Source: Streptomyces decoyicus
GTDB lineage: Bacteria; Actinomycetota; Actinomycetes; Streptomycetales; Streptomycetaceae
Direction: 5' to 3'
Length of the DNA: 64,000 bases
NCBI RefSeq assembly: GCF_019880305.1
Contig: NZ_CP082301.1
Span: 2,046,001 to 2,110,000, forward strand
Shown here: positions 33,964 through 43,860 of the stretch, in pieces
How the letters are laid out: every line of letters begins with the position of its first letter
Numbering within the stretch: the stretch's first letter is position 1
The notes under the pieces: model-generated
What the model was told of the DNA's origin: nothing
Databases searched by the model: none
Seen by the model: only the letters and a program-made list of their open reading frames with translations
Position numbers and translations under genes: made by a program

Positions 33964-33989
33964 CGTAAACGCTTACGCAAGCGTTTACG
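33964..33989. promoter_or_regulatory. LacI-type operator in the divergent sugar-locus promoter
   Basis: A perfect inverted repeat with 11-bp arms, CGTAAACGCTT (33964-33974) and AAGCGTTTACG (33979-33989), spaced by 4 nt. It lies between the divergent dehydrogenase and regulator genes. On the minus strand a -35-like TTGCGT falls inside it, 18 nt from a -10-like TACCTT, so binding would block the catabolic operon. Confidence 0.85.
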
Positions 33990-34089
33990 TTTTCGGTGGG
34001 GTGCTCGTAATGTGGTGGACTTCGCGGGACGAGGCCGTGGGAGGCCGCGGCGCCGACGTGGTGCCGCACGCTCGGGGAGGAAGAGCCGG

Positions 34090-35136
34090 ATGACGACGAT
34101 GACGGATGTGGCGCGGCGTGCGGGGGTCTCCGTCGCCACGGTCTCGCATGTGCTGAACGAGACCCGTCCGGTCCGCCCCGACACCCGCGCCGCGGTGCTC
34201 GGCGCCATCGAGGACCTCGGCTACACGCACAACACCCTGGCCCGCTCCCTGGTCACCTCCCGCACCCGCTCGATCGGCCTGGCGGTCTCGGCGATCAGCA
34301 ACCCGTACTTCACCGAGATCCTCCAGGGCGTCGAGGCGGGCGCCCTGGAGGCCGGCTACAGCCTGCTGCTCACCGATCCGCACGACGATCCGCAGCACGA
34401 GCGCAAGGTCGTCCAGCTGCTGCACGAACGACGCGTGGACGGCATGATCGTGGCGCCGTCCGCGGAACCCTCCGAGATGGTGGAGTACCTGGCCCGCCGA
34501 GAGGTGCCCACCGTCTTCCTGGACCGGCTGGTCGGCGACGACCATGACCAGGTGTGCGCCGAGAGCACCGGTCCGGTGCGCCAACTGGTCGGGCATCTGG
34601 CCGGCTCGGGGCACACCCGGATCGGCCTGGTGGCCGGTCTGCCCGGGCTGAGCACGACCACCGAGCGGGTCGAGGGCTACCGCGAGGGGCTGCGCGCCTG
34701 CGGTCTGCCCTTCGCGCCCGAACTCCTCGCCGGCGGCAACTCCGAGGCACAGGGCGCCCAGGACGCCACCCGCCGTCTGCTGGCCGTGCCGCGGCCGCCC
34801 ACCGCGGTCATCACCGCCAACAACGCGATGACCATCGGCGCGCTCCGGGCGCTGCGCGAGCTGGGCCTGGAGGTGCCCCGCGATATCGCGCTGGCCTGCT
34901 TCGACGACTTTTCGTGGGCCGATCTGTTCACACCCCGGCTGACCGCCATCGCCCAGCCCAGCAAGGACATCGGGGCGGCGGCGGTCCGGCTGCTGCTGGA
35001 ACGCCTGGCGGAGCCGGACCGGCCTCCACGCACCGTCCGCCTCCCCTGCACGTTTGTGCACCGTACGTCGTGCGGCTGCGCCGACCCCGCCCCGGCCACG
35101 CCCCCGGCCGCCCAGGAAAGGAACCCCACCCCGTGA
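34090..35136 (+). CDS. LacI-family transcriptional regulator
   Basis: A 348-residue regulator with the N-terminal LacI helix-turn-helix (MTDVARRAGVSVATVSHVLN) and hinge helix (LARSLVTSRT), followed by a periplasmic-binding-protein-like sugar sensor (ISNPYFTEILQGVE, IALACFDDFSWADLFTPRLT). ATG 34090 has GGGAGGAAG 8 nt upstream. It is divergent from the dehydrogenase-transporter pair and coupled by GTGA to a PfkB kinase. The perfect operator in the divergent region is its probable site. The inducer is likely the sugar or polyol taken up here. Confidence 0.94.
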   Translation: MTTMTDVARRAGVSVATVSHVLNETRPVRPDTRAAVLGAIEDLGYTHNTLARSLVTSRTRSIGLAVSAISNPYFTEILQGVEAGALEAGYSLLLTDPHDDPQHERKVVQLLHERRVDGMIVAPSAEPSEMVEYLARREVPTVFLDRLVGDDHDQVCAESTGPVRQLVGHLAGSGHTRIGLVAGLPGLSTTTERVEGYREGLRACGLPFAPELLAGGNSEAQGAQDATRRLLAVPRPPTAVITANNAMTIGALRALRELGLEVPRDIALACFDDFSWADLFTPRLTAIAQPSKDIGAAAVRLLLERLAEPDRPPRTVRLPCTFVHRTSCGCADPAPATPPAAQERNPTP

Positions 35137-36131
35137 TCGTCGTCGCCGGCGAGGCACTGATCGACCTCGTCCCCAGCCCGCAGGCCACTCCCCCGTCCGT
35201 GCCGGGCACCGGAGGTACCCCCGCGTCGGACGCCCGGCTGCCGGCGCTGCTGCCGCGGCGCGGCGGCGGTCCGTACAACACCGCGGTCGCGCTGGGACGG
35301 CTGGGCTCGCCTGCCGCGTTCTGCTCGCGGATCTCGACCGACGCCTTCGGCGAAGCGCTGCTCCAGGGGCTGCGCGGCGGTGGTGTGGACACCTCTTTGG
35401 TGCAGCGCGGCGGTGAGCCGACCACGCTCGCCGTGGCGGACATCAGCCCCGACGGGTCGGCGGGCTACGGCTTCTACGCCGACGGCACCGCCGACCGGCT
35501 CTTCACCCTGCCGCCCGCGCTGCCCGCCGCGGCCCGCGCGCTCTCCCTGGGCACCTGCTCGCTCGTGCTGGAACCGGGGGCGAGTGCGTACGAGTCCCTG
35601 CTGCGCCGCGAGGCCGGGCGCGGTGTCTTCACCGCGCTCGACCCCAACATCCGGCCCGGTCTGATCCCGGACCCGGCCGCCTACCGGGCCCGCTTCCGTT
35701 CCTGGCTCCCCGACCTGGCCCTGCTGAAGCTGTCGGAGGAGGACGCCCTGTGGCTGGCCGGGTCCGGCGCCGCGCCGGGCGGCGGCTGGGAGGCGGTCAC
35801 CGCGGCGGCGAAGGAGTGGCTGGGCGCGGGGCCCGCGGCGATCGTCCTCACCCGTGGCGGGGATGGTCTGACGGTGCTGACGCGGGGCGGCACCGAGCTG
35901 ACGGTCCCCGGTGAGCGGGTCACCGTCGTCGACACCATCGGCGCCGGCGACACGGTCAACGCCGCACTCCTGCACCGCCTGGACGCCCACGACGCACTCT
36001 CCTACGCCGCCGTCGCCGGCCTCGGCGATGACGACTGGCGCGACATCCTGCGCTTCGCCGCCCGCGCGGCCGCCGTCACCTGCTCCCGCGCGGGCGCGGA
36101 ACCGCCGTTCGCCACGGAGCTGGCGGCGTAG
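35133..36131 (+). CDS. PfkB-family carbohydrate kinase (fructokinase-like)
   Basis: A 332-residue sugar kinase of the ribokinase/PfkB family. It starts VIVVAGEALIDLVP, has GGGPYNTAVALGRLG and ends with the catalytic anion-hole motif DTIGAGDTVNAALL carrying the base aspartate. The start GTG 35133 overlaps the regulator stop as GTGA. It would phosphorylate the ketose made by the dehydrogenase of this locus, as in polyol routes through fructose or xylulose; this is inference. A hairpin terminator follows. Confidence 0.92.
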   Translation: MIVVAGEALIDLVPSPQATPPSVPGTGGTPASDARLPALLPRRGGGPYNTAVALGRLGSPAAFCSRISTDAFGEALLQGLRGGGVDTSLVQRGGEPTTLAVADISPDGSAGYGFYADGTADRLFTLPPALPAAARALSLGTCSLVLEPGASAYESLLRREAGRGVFTALDPNIRPGLIPDPAAYRARFRSWLPDLALLKLSEEDALWLAGSGAAPGGGWEAVTAAAKEWLGAGPAAIVLTRGGDGLTVLTRGGTELTVPGERVTVVDTIGAGDTVNAALLHRLDAHDALSYAAVAGLGDDDWRDILRFAARAAAVTCSRAGAEPPFATELAA

Positions 36132-36205
36132 GAGCGGGGCGGGCAGGGGCCGCGGGCTTCGGCGACCGCCCGTGCCACGGTTCCGCTCCCCCCGTACGCA
36201 CGACA

Positions 36206-36245
36206 GGCCGCCACCGCCCCCGTGATGCGGGGAGCGGTGACGGCC
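36206..36245. terminator. Hairpin terminator between sugar kinase and uvrA
   Basis: Arms GGCCGCCACCGC (36206-36217) and GCGGTGACGGCC (36234-36245) pair over 12 bp with one wobble. An inner CCCC/GGGG pairing extends the stem. It lies between convergent genes. Confidence 0.75.
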
Positions 36246-36267
36246 CGTCCGGGAACGGTCCGCCGGG

Positions 36268-39252
36268 TCAGGAGGCCTGGCGGGTCCGCGCCGTCGTCTT
36301 CTTCGCCACGGTCTTCTTGGCAGCCGTCTTCTTCGCCGCCGTCTTCTTCGCAGCGGTCTTCTTGGCCGCCGGCTTCCTCACGGACGTCGCCGCCGGCGCG
36401 GCATCGCTGACGCGGTCGCCGAGGATCTCCCGCAGGAACTTGCCGGTGTGGCTGGCCGGGAGGGACGCGACATCCTCCGGCGTGCCCTCGGCGACGACCA
36501 GGCCGCCGCCGTTGCCGCCTTCGGGGCCCATGTCGACGACCCAGTCCGCCGTCTTGATCACATCGAGGTTGTGCTCGATGACGATCACTGTGTTGCCCTT
36601 GTCGACCAGGCCGGACAGCACGTTGATCAGCTTGCTGATGTCGTCGAAGTGCAGACCGGTGGTCGGCTCGTCGAGAACGTAGACCGTGCTGCCGGTCGAG
36701 CGCTTCTGGAGCTCGCTGGCCAGCTTGACGCGCTGCGCCTCACCGCCGGAGAGCGTCGGCGCGGACTGTCCGAGCCGGACATAGCCGAGACCGACCTCGT
36801 TGAGCGTCTTGAGATGCCGGGCGATGGTCGGCACCGCCTCGAAGAAGCTCAGGGCCTCCTCGATGGGCATGTCCAGCACCTCGGCGATGGACTTGCCCTT
36901 GTAGTGGACCTCCAGCGTCTCCCGGTTGTAGCGCGCACCGTGGCAGACCTCGCACGGCACATACACATCCGGCAGGAAGTTCATCTCGATCTTGATCGTG
37001 CCGTCGCCGGAGCAGTTCTCGCAGCGGCCGCCCTTGACGTTGAAGGAGAAGCGTCCCGGCAGATAGCCGCGGACCTTGGCCTCCATCGTCTCCGCGAAGA
37101 GCCTGCGGACATGATCGAAGACGCCGGTGTAGGTGGCCGGGTTGGAGCGCGGGGTGCGGCCGATCGGCGACTGGTCGACATGCACGACCTTGTCCACCAG
37201 ATCGTCGCCGGCGACCCGGGTGTGCCGGCCCGGCACCGACTTGGCGCCGTTCAGCTCGCGCGCCAGGTGGGTGTAGAGGATGTCGTTGACCAGCGTCGAC
37301 TTGCCGGATCCTGAGACGCCGGTGACGGCGGTGAACACGCCGAGCGGGAAGGAGACGTCGATGTCGCGGAGGTTGTTCTCCTTCGCGCCATGGACCGTCA
37401 GCTGCCGCGCCGGGTCGGCGGGCCGCCGGATGTCCGGCGTCGCGATGGCCTTCTTGCCGGCCAGATACTGACCGGTGATCGACTCCTTGTTGGTCAGCAG
37501 CTGCTTCATCGGGCCGCTGTGCACGACCTTGCCGCCGTGCTCGCCGGCGCCCGGGCCGATGTCCACGACCCAGTCCGCGACCTTGATGGTGTCCTCGTCG
37601 TGCTCCACGACGATCAGGGTGTTGCCCATGTCGCGCAGCCGCACCAGGGTCTCGATGAGCCGGTGGTTGTCGCGCTGGTGCAGACCGATGGACGGCTCGT
37701 CGAGGACGTAGAGCACGCCCACCAGGCCGGAGCCGATCTGGGTGGCGAGGCGGATGCGCTGGGCCTCACCGCCGGAGAGGGTGCCGGCCGCGCGGTTCAG
37801 CGAGAGGTAGTCCAGGCCGACGTCGACCAGGAACTTCAGCCGCTCGTTGACCTCCTTGAGGACCCGCTCGGCGATCTTCTTCTCGCGCGCGTCGAGCGTC
37901 ATCTCCCGCAGGAAGTCGGCACAGTCGCTGATCGACATGCCCGCGACCTCGGCGATCGACTTCTGCTGGACCGTGACGGCGAGCACGATCGGCTTGAGCC
38001 GGGTGCCCTCACAGGTCGGGCAGGGCACCTCGCGCATATAGCCCTCGAAGCGCTCCCGGCTGCTGTCGCTCTCCGCCTCGGAGTGCCGCCGCTTGACGAA
38101 CGGCACCGCGCCCTCGAAGGGGGTGGTGTAGGCCCGCTGGCGGCCGTACCGGTTGCGGTAGCGCACCTCGATCTGGGTCTTGTGGCCGTTCAGCAGGGCC
38201 TTCTTGGCGCGGGCCGGCAGCCCCGCCCAGGGGATGTCCGTACGGAATCCGAGGGCGTCCGCCAGCGCGCCGACCAAGCGGCCGAAGTACTCCTTGGTGT
38301 GGCCGTGCGACCAGGGGTGGATCGCTCCCTCGTCGAGGGAACGGTCCTCGTCGGGGATGATCAGCTCGGGGTCGACCTCCATGCGCGTGCCGATGCCGGT
38401 GCAGTCCGGGCAGGCGCCGAAGGGCGAGTTGAAGGAGAAGGAGCGCGGCTCCAGCTCCTCGAAGGAGAGATCGTCGTAGGCGCAGTACAGATGCTCCGAA
38501 TACATCCGCTCGCGCTGCGGGTCGTCCGCGTCCAGGTCGACGAAGTCGAGGATGACCATGCCACCGGAGAGCCCGAGGGCGGTCTCGACGGAGTCGGTCA
38601 GCCGGCGCTTGGCGGACTCCTTGACCGTGAGGCGGTCGACGACCACCTCGATGGTGTGCTTCTCCTGCTTCTTCAGCTTCGGCGGCTCGGAGAGCTGGAT
38701 CGTCTCCCCGTCGACCCGCGCCCGGCTGTAGCCCTTGGTCTGGAGGTCGGAGAAGAGGTCGGCGAACTCGCCCTTGCGCTCGCGCACCAGCGGGGAGAGC
38801 ACCTGGAAGCGGCTGCCCTCGGGGAGATCGAGCACCTTGTCGACGATGGCCTGCGGCGACTGCCGGGCGATCGGACGCCCGCACTCGGGACAGTGCGGCT
38901 TGCCGATACGGGCGAAGAGCAGGCGGAGGTAGTCGTAGACCTCGGTGATCGTGCCGACCGTCGAGCGCGGGTTGCGCGACGTCGACTTCTGGTCGATCGA
39001 TACCGCGGGGGACAGGCCCTCGATGAAGTCCACATCGGGCTTGTCCATCTGCCCGAGGAACTGCCGGGCATAGGAGGAGAGCGACTCGACATAGCGCCGC
39101 TGCCCCTCGGCGAAGATCGTGTCGAAGGCGAGCGAGGACTTGCCCGACCCGGAGAGCCCCGTGAAGACGATGAGGGAGTCGCGGGGGAGGTCGAGCGAGA
39201 CGTTCTTGAGGTTGTGCTCGCGAGCGCCACGGACGATGAGACGGTCGGCCAC
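36268..39252 (-). CDS. uvrA: Excinuclease ABC subunit UvrA
   Basis: UvrA recognises DNA damage and loads UvrB. The 994-residue protein has two ABC ATPase halves: Walker [13 protein letters not shown] near residue 32 and [12 protein letters not shown] near residue 650, two LSGGEAQR signatures, and zinc-finger cysteines ([30 protein letters not shown]). GTG 39252 is chosen over longer frames because it gives the conserved start [16 protein letters not shown] and has AAAGGTG upstream. The C-terminal tail is five lysine-rich KKTAA-type repeats, an extension of unknown role. No DNA-damage motif of the uvrB/uvrC type is visible upstream. Confidence 0.97.
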   Translation of the reverse strand: MADRLIVRGAREHNLKNVSLDLPRDSLIVFTGLSGSGKSSLAFDTIFAEGQRRYVESLSSYARQFLGQMDKPDVDFIEGLSPAVSIDQKSTSRNPRSTVGTITEVYDYLRLLFARIGKPHCPECGRPIARQSPQAIVDKVLDLPEGSRFQVLSPLVRERKGEFADLFSDLQTKGYSRARVDGETIQLSEPPKLKKQEKHTIEVVVDRLTVKESAKRRLTDSVETALGLSGGMVILDFVDLDADDPQRERMYSEHLYCAYDDLSFEELEPRSFSFNSPFGACPDCTGIGTRMEVDPELIIPDEDRSLDEGAIHPWSHGHTKEYFGRLVGALADALGFRTDIPWAGLPARAKKALLNGHKTQIEVRYRNRYGRQRAYTTPFEGAVPFVKRRHSEAESDSSRERFEGYMREVPCPTCEGTRLKPIVLAVTVQQKSIAEVAGMSISDCADFLREMTLDAREKKIAERVLKEVNERLKFLVDVGLDYLSLNRAAGTLSGGEAQRIRLATQIGSGLVGVLYVLDEPSIGLHQRDNHRLIETLVRLRDMGNTLIVVEHDEDTIKVADWVVDIGPGAGEHGGKVVHSGPMKQLLTNKESITGQYLAGKKAIATPDIRRPADPARQLTVHGAKENNLRDIDVSFPLGVFTAVTGVSGSGKSTLVNDILYTHLARELNGAKSVPGRHTRVAGDDLVDKVVHVDQSPIGRTPRSNPATYTGVFDHVRRLFAETMEAKVRGYLPGRFSFNVKGGRCENCSGDGTIKIEMNFLPDVYVPCEVCHGARYNRETLEVHYKGKSIAEVLDMPIEEALSFFEAVPTIARHLKTLNEVGLGYVRLGQSAPTLSGGEAQRVKLASELQKRSTGSTVYVLDEPTTGLHFDDISKLINVLSGLVDKGNTVIVIEHNLDVIKTADWVVDMGPEGGNGGGLVVAEGTPEDVASLPASHTGKFLREILGDRVSDAAPAATSVRKPAAKKTAAKKTAAKKTAAKKTVAKKTTARTRQAS
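36296..36370. repeat. 15-bp coding repeat in the uvrA tail
   Basis: Five units of the type GTCTTCTT(C/G)GC(C/A)(G/A)C(C/G) run without gaps and encode KKTA(A/V) repeats at the UvrA C-terminus. They resemble the lysine/alanine tails of histone-like actinobacterial proteins. Confidence 0.85.
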
Positions 39253-39517
39253 GCCGGTCGGCACCTTTCTTGGAAGGGGGTGGGGGCCGCGGCTCCACGT
39301 CCGCCGCGCGGTGGGTGAGCAGAGGCGGCGGGGCGGAGCGGAGCCCCCGCCCCAGGGTATGGGGACCTCCGCGGCACTGTCTTTGGGATGCCACACACGA
39401 GCCTATAGCACGCGCATTCGATTTACCGGACTCGCAAGCCCTCTTCACCCGAACGTGTGGCGGCCCCACAATCTTCCCGCACCCGCCACACGTCCGTACG
39501 CTGCGGGAACTCTCCCG
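39253..39517. other. Upstream region of uvrA
   Basis: This 265-bp gap holds the uvrA leader and no gene. A -10-like TAGGCT on the minus strand (39400-39405) would give a leader of about 145 nt. The TTGTCRGTG motif found at uvrB and uvrC is absent. Confidence 0.4.
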
Positions 39518-40267
39518 TCAGGCAAATCCGGGCAGCGCCCGCTCCAGCGCATCGAACGTGCGCCGCAGCACCTCCGCCTGCTCAACGGCCACGTCGTCCA
39601 CCGGGTCACCCCCGAGCTGCCGGGCCGCCGCTCCGGCATACGCCGCCCGGATCCCCGCGATGATCAGCGCCGCGGCCAGCCGGACGTCACGGCCGGGGCG
39701 CCCCGCGTCGCCGCCCACGGCCTCGGCCAGCAGCACGGCGAGTGCGTCCTCCATCTCCTCGACCGCCTCGCGCCCCCGCGCCCGCAGCGCCGGCGAGTCC
39801 AGCACCGTGCGCCAGAAGTGCTCGAACCCCTCCCCCACGCCGGCCAGCGGATGCCGCTCCGCCAGCAGGCCGAGGGTGAGCCGGCGCAGCGCGGCGAGCG
39901 GCGACTCGTCCGCGCCGCGCTCGCGGACGGTGCGGGTGAGCAGCTCCCGGCCCTCGGGGATCCGGTCGAGGAAGAGGTCCTCCTTGCGCGGGAAGTAGTT
40001 GAACACCGTCATCGTGGACACCTCGGCGGCACGGGCCACCTCGGCGACCGTGACGTTGTCGAAGCCCCGCCGGATGAACAGCAGCGTGGCCTCGCCGGAG
40101 ATCCGCTGCCGGGTGCGCAGCTTCTTGCGCTCGCGCAGCGTCAGCCGCCCGTCCTCCTCGGCGAAACCGGTCTCCGCCGGCCGGCCACCGATCCGCCCAC
40201 CGCCCGTCGGGCTGTCCGTCGCGCCCTCCGCCGCCGGTCCGCCACCGCGCCGCTCCTGATCCGTCAT
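39518..40267 (-). CDS. TetR-family regulator
   Basis: A 249-residue TetR-type repressor. A disordered Gly/Pro-rich leader of about 45 residues precedes the helix-turn-helix ([20 protein letters not shown], then [28 protein letters not shown]). The C-terminal ligand-binding domain is variable. The start ATG 40267 is supported by a leaderless promoter. It is divergent from an FAD monooxygenase gene with only 60 bp between start codons. That arrangement is classic for a TetR repressor controlling a xenobiotic-modifying enzyme. Confidence 0.93.
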   Translation of the reverse strand: MTDQERRGGGPAAEGATDSPTGGGRIGGRPAETGFAEEDGRLTLRERKKLRTRQRISGEATLLFIRRGFDNVTVAEVARAAEVSTMTVFNYFPRKEDLFLDRIPEGRELLTRTVRERGADESPLAALRRLTLGLLAERHPLAGVGEGFEHFWRTVLDSPALRARGREAVEEMEDALAVLLAEAVGGDAGRPGRDVRLAAALIIAGIRAAYAGAAARQLGGDPVDDVAVEQAEVLRRTFDALERALPGFA

Positions 40268-40274
40268 GGCCGGA

Positions 40275-40302
40275 ATCCTAGGACAATTTTTAGCCACAAC
40301 AA
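40275..40302 (-). promoter_or_regulatory. Leaderless promoter of the TetR gene
   Basis: On the minus strand TTGTTG (40297-40302) and TAGGAT (40275-40280) are 16 nt apart, with the -10 ending 7 nt before the ATG. The -35 overlaps the repeat that lies in the monooxygenase promoter. Confidence 0.6.
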
Positions 40303-40320
40303 ATTTATAGTCACTACACT
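40291..40320 (+). promoter_or_regulatory. Leaderless promoter and direct repeats of the FAD monooxygenase
   Basis: TACACT (40315-40320) lies 7 nt before the ATG at 40328. Two copies of TAG(C/T)CAC(A/T)AC, at 40291-40300 and 40308-40317 (17-bp period), cover the -35 and -10 areas and are the best candidate sites for the TetR protein. Confidence 0.55.
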
Positions 40321-40327
40321 TACGTCC

Positions 40328-41887
40328 ATGAATCATGACGCAGACGTAGTAGTGGCAGGGGGCGGCCCGGTGGGGCTGATGCTCGCCTGCGAACTCGCCC
40401 TGGCCCAGGTGTCGGTCGTCGTCCTGGAGCGGCTGGCCGAAGTGGATACGACGATCAAGGCAGGGGCGATCAACTCCCCCACCGCGGAGGCCTTCTACCG
40501 GCGCGGAATGCTGCCCGGCCTGGCGGAGGCACAGCGCGCCGCCTTCGAGAGGTTCAGTGCGTTCCTGCGGCAGCGCCAGGCCGCCGGAGCCACCGGGGTG
40601 AAGCAACCGCCGAAGTTCGCCGGGCACTTCGCCGGCATCATGCTGCGCGGCGATCTGCTGGACGAGTCCGACCCGGACTTCGACGGCCCCGGGCCCGCCG
40701 CCGAGGTCGGGCTCGTTCCGCAGGAGGCCCTGGAACGGCTGCTCGGCGCCCGCGCCGCCGAGTTGGGCGTCGACCTGCGCCGCGGGGTGAGCCTGACCGG
40801 CTTCGACGCCGGCGAGGACGGGGTGCACGTCCACACCTCGGAGGGGCCGCTGCGCACCGGCTGGCTGGTCGGCTGCGACGGCGGCCGCAGCACGGTCCGC
40901 CGGCTCGCCGGTTTCCCCTTCCCCGGCACGGCTCCCGGGATCACCGGTCATCAGGCCCTCGTGGAGATGACCGGCGCAGAAGCCCTGGGCGCCGGCTGGC
41001 ACTGGACCCGAACCGGGACCTATGCCCACGGCCCCCTGCCCGGCCGGATCCTCACCGTGGAGTTCGACGGGCCGCCCGCGGAGCGTGAAGCCCCCGTCAC
41101 CGCCGAGGAGTTGGAGACCTCCCTGCGGAAGGTGTCCGGGGTGGCGGACATCAGGATCCACAAGGTGCTCTCGGCGACCCGGTTCACGGACAATGCGCGC
41201 CAGGTGCCCGACTACCGCGCGGGGCGGGTGCTGCTCGCCGGTGACGCGGCGCACGTCCACTCGCCGTTCGGGGGCCAGGGGCTGAACCTCGGCATCGGCG
41301 ACGCGATGAACCTCGGCTGGAAGCTGGCCGCCACGGTGCGCGGCCGGGCTCCCGAGGGGCTGCTCGACACGTACACGGCCGAGCGGCACCCCCTGGGCGC
41401 ATGGGTACTGGAGTGGACCCGGGCCCAAGTGGCGCTGATGCGGCCGGAGTCGCATACCCGGGCACTGCGTGAGGTGATCGCCGAACTGACCGGGACGGTC
41501 GACGCCACCACCTTCTTCGCCAAGAAGATCTCCGGTGCCGGGCAGCGCTACGACCTGCCCGGCAGCCATCCGCTGACCGGTCGCAGCGCACCCGACCTGG
41601 TGCTCTCCGACGGCTCCCGGCTCGCCGAGCATCTCCACGGCGGGCAGGGGCTGTTGCTCGATCTCGCCGATGACGGTGAGGTGCGCAAGCGTGCCACGGG
41701 ATACGGCGGCCGGCTGCGGATGCTCACGGCGGGCTGCCCGGAGCGGCCCGGCCTGGCCGGCCTCCTGGTGCGGCCGGACGGCGCCACCGCCTGGGCGGCG
41801 GACTCCCCCGGCGGCCCGGACGCGCCGGACGAGCTGGCCGCCGCGCTCCGGCGCTGGTTCGGGACGCCCGACGCGGCGGCGGCCTGA
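40328..41887 (+). CDS. FAD-dependent aromatic monooxygenase
   Basis: A 519-residue flavin monooxygenase of the PheA/TetX/rifampicin-hydroxylase type (group A). It has the N-terminal dinucleotide fold [20 protein letters not shown], the central DG motif [18 protein letters not shown], the FAD ribityl motif [19 protein letters not shown] and a C-terminal thioredoxin-like domain (residues about 400-519) without a clear active cysteine. It likely hydroxylates an aromatic substrate or antibiotic using NAD(P)H. The divergent TetR gene suggests substrate-induced expression. The substrate is unknown. Confidence 0.92.
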   Translation: MNHDADVVVAGGGPVGLMLACELALAQVSVVVLERLAEVDTTIKAGAINSPTAEAFYRRGMLPGLAEAQRAAFERFSAFLRQRQAAGATGVKQPPKFAGHFAGIMLRGDLLDESDPDFDGPGPAAEVGLVPQEALERLLGARAAELGVDLRRGVSLTGFDAGEDGVHVHTSEGPLRTGWLVGCDGGRSTVRRLAGFPFPGTAPGITGHQALVEMTGAEALGAGWHWTRTGTYAHGPLPGRILTVEFDGPPAEREAPVTAEELETSLRKVSGVADIRIHKVLSATRFTDNARQVPDYRAGRVLLAGDAAHVHSPFGGQGLNLGIGDAMNLGWKLAATVRGRAPEGLLDTYTAERHPLGAWVLEWTRAQVALMRPESHTRALREVIAELTGTVDATTFFAKKISGAGQRYDLPGSHPLTGRSAPDLVLSDGSRLAEHLHGGQGLLLDLADDGEVRKRATGYGGRLRMLTAGCPERPGLAGLLVRPDGATAWAADSPGGPDAPDELAAALRRWFGTPDAAAA

Positions 41888-41998
41888 CCACCGCGGGCGG
41901 CGCGGACCGGCGGCCCTTCCGGCTGCCGCGCGCCGCCCGCGCCGCCCGCGTACGCCCCGATCGGCTCCGGCCCACTCCCGAACCCGCCCCGGCGGCGC

Positions 41999-42004
41999 TA
42001 GCGT
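41999..42004 (+). promoter_or_regulatory. -10 element of the MDMPI-family gene
   Basis: TAGCGT lies 6 nt before the ATG at 42011, which indicates a leaderless message. No ribosome-binding site is visible. Confidence 0.45.
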
Positions 42005-42010
42005 CGGACC

Positions 42011-42754
42011 ATGACCCTCACCCCGCCTGACTTCCCGCGCGATGTGGCAGCCGTCCGTGAGGCCACCGACCGGCTCCTCGTCGCGGTGAGCAAGCTCGAC
42101 GACGCGGCGATCGGCGAGCCGTCGCTGCTCCCCGACTGGACCCGCGGCCATGTCCTCGCCCATCTGGCACGCAACGCCGACGCGCTGGGCAACCTCCTCA
42201 CCTGGGCGCGTACGGGGGTGCGGACGCCGATGTACGCCAGTCCCGAGGCCCGTCAGGCCGATATCGAGCGGGGTGCCGACCGGCCGCTGGCGGCGCATCT
42301 GGAGGATCTCAAGGAGACCGCCGCCCGGTTCGACGCGGCGATGGACGCGCTGCCCAAGGCCCGCCGGGCGTACGAGGTCGAGATGCGCAACGACGTCATC
42401 GAACGGGCGGACCGGCTGCCCCTGCGCCGGCTGGCGGAACTCGAACTGCACCATGTCGACCTCGGCGTGGGCCACACCGTCGACCAGCTGTCACCCGCCT
42501 TCGTCGACCGCGAACTGGCCTTCCTGGCCACGATCAAGTTCGCCGGGCACCCGGATCTGCCCGCGCTGGAACTGCGGGCCGCCGACGGCCGCCGGTGGCG
42601 CACCGGCCGCCTCGCCCCCGGATCGGGCGCCGAGGCCGCGCCCGTGGTGGTGACGGGCTCCGCGACCGCGCTGGTGGGCTGGCTCACCGGACGCGGCGAC
42701 GGCCGCAAACTCGACAGCCATGGCTCCGTCCTGCCCGCGGTGCCGCCGCTCTAG
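42011..42754 (+). CDS. Maleylpyruvate isomerase family mycothiol-dependent enzyme
   Basis: A 247-residue DinB-like helical-bundle protein of the MDMPI family, whose members use mycothiol for isomerisation or detoxification. LLPDWTRGHVLAHLARNADAL carries the first metal-binding histidine, and LAELELHHVDLGVGH carries the others. The C-terminal ALVGWLTGRGDG is typical. The stop TAG is directly abutted by an IS481-family element, 1 bp further on, so the natural 3' flank has been separated from it. The gene itself appears intact. Confidence 0.88.
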   Translation: MTLTPPDFPRDVAAVREATDRLLVAVSKLDDAAIGEPSLLPDWTRGHVLAHLARNADALGNLLTWARTGVRTPMYASPEARQADIERGADRPLAAHLEDLKETAARFDAAMDALPKARRAYEVEMRNDVIERADRLPLRRLAELELHHVDLGVGHTVDQLSPAFVDRELAFLATIKFAGHPDLPALELRAADGRRWRTGRLAPGSGAEAAPVVVTGSATALVGWLTGRGDGRKLDSHGSVLPAVPPL

Positions 42755-43707
42755 GTGTATTGACCCGCAGGGTTGTTCACGCGGGTGATGGGTGGCTGGC
42801 CTGCGAGTGCGGTGTGGCAGCGGTGGTGGTTGTAGGTGTGAAGAAAGCCTGGCAGGGCTGCTGTGCGTTCGTCGTTGCTGGTGTAGGGCCGGGTGTAAGC
42901 CCACTCGTCGGCCAGGGTGCGATGGAAGCGTTCGACCTTGCCATTGGTCTGTGGCCGGTAGGCACGTGTGAGCTTGCCTGTCGCGCCGGGACGGGCCAGA
43001 GCCTCGCGCCAGGCAAAGCTCTTGCGGTAGGGCCAGGCGTTATCGGTCAGGACACGTTCGATGCGGTCGATGCCCGCGGTCTTGAAGAACGCTGCGGCCC
43101 TGTCGAGGAAGGCCGCGCAGGTGGTGGCATTCTCGTCGCCATGGACCTCGCTGTAGGCGAGGCGGGTGTGGTCGTCGACGGCGGAGGGGACGTAGTCGAA
43201 GCCCATGCTGCTGCGGGTGACACGGCCGGCTTGGCGGCCGAGGACCTTGTGGCCACCACCGTCGGGGATCCGGCCGAATTTCTTCACGTCGACGTGGACC
43301 AGTTCGCCGGGGCGGTCACGTTCGAATCGGCGGATGACCTGCCCGGTGGGCCGGTCGATGAAGGCCAGGCGGCTCAGACCGTGGCGGGTCAGGACGCGGT
43401 GCACGGTGGAGGCGGGCATTCCCAGAATCGGCCCGATGCGGGCCGGTCCGAGCTTGCGGCTTGTGCGTAGGTGGCACACGCGTGCCTCGTCTGCTGCCGA
43501 GGTGCGGTGCGGGGTGCTGTGCGGACAGCTGGCGCGGTCGCGTAGCCCCACATCGCCTTCCGCCACGAACCGCCGGACCCACTTGTGAGCTGTGGTGCGT
43601 GAGACTCCCATCTCGGCTGCCACATGAGCCACGGGCCGACCGGACCGAACACGGTCGACCAGCAGCCTCCTGCCGTGAACCGTGAGCCGGGCATTACGGT
43701 GGGACAC
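42751..43707 (-). CDS. IS481-family transposase
   Basis: A DDE transposase of 318 residues. N-terminal helix-turn-helix domains (RRLLVDRVRSGRPVAHVAAE in part, then VSRTTAHKWVRRF) precede the integrase core with VHVDVKKFG (first Asp), VDDHTRLAYSEV and NGKVERFHRTLADEW (Glu). GTG 43707 gives the usual IS481 start SHRNARLTVHGRR; a start 20 codons upstream is open. The coding sequence runs through the left terminal repeat and uses a stop codon (TAG read from 42753 to 42751) that belongs to the target DNA, not to the element. It appears intact. Confidence 0.93.
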   Translation of the reverse strand: MSHRNARLTVHGRRLLVDRVRSGRPVAHVAAEMGVSRTTAHKWVRRFVAEGDVGLRDRASCPHSTPHRTSAADEARVCHLRTSRKLGPARIGPILGMPASTVHRVLTRHGLSRLAFIDRPTGQVIRRFERDRPGELVHVDVKKFGRIPDGGGHKVLGRQAGRVTRSSMGFDYVPSAVDDHTRLAYSEVHGDENATTCAAFLDRAAAFFKTAGIDRIERVLTDNAWPYRKSFAWREALARPGATGKLTRAYRPQTNGKVERFHRTLADEWAYTRPYTSNDERTAALPGFLHTYNHHRCHTALAGQPPITRVNNPAGQYT

Positions 43708-43810
43708 GAAGACCTCCGTTGTGTGGTGAAGCCTAGACACCTCCACCACACCGGAGGTCTTCGCCATTGATCAAGCCTGGCGACTGTTAACAACGCTCGT
43801 GATCAATACA
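42756..43810 (-). mobile_element. IS481-family insertion sequence, 1055 bp
   Basis: Imperfect terminal inverted repeats begin TGTATTGA at both ends and match at 19 of the first 25 positions (left 42756-42780, right 43786-43810). They enclose one transposase gene. The left junction abuts CTAG (42751-42754), a known target preference of IS481. No matching target duplication is seen at the right end, which reads GGAGGG. Confidence 0.85.
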
Positions 43811-43813
43811 GGA

Positions 43814-43848
43814 GGGTCGCCCCGGTACTGGGTGTACCGGGACGACCC
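43814..43848. terminator. Hairpin right of the IS element
   Basis: A 15-bp stem with one wobble (arms 43814-43828 and 43834-43848, loop TGGGT) starts 3 bp right of the element. It may be the original terminator of the MDMPI-family gene, now separated from it by the insertion. Confidence 0.65.
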
Positions 43849-43860
43849 CGACAACGCGGA

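Noticed and set aside
39380..39430. LexA box upstream of uvrA
   Set aside because: TCGAA occurs once on the minus strand but without a matching inverted half at the right spacing; no reliable SOS box.
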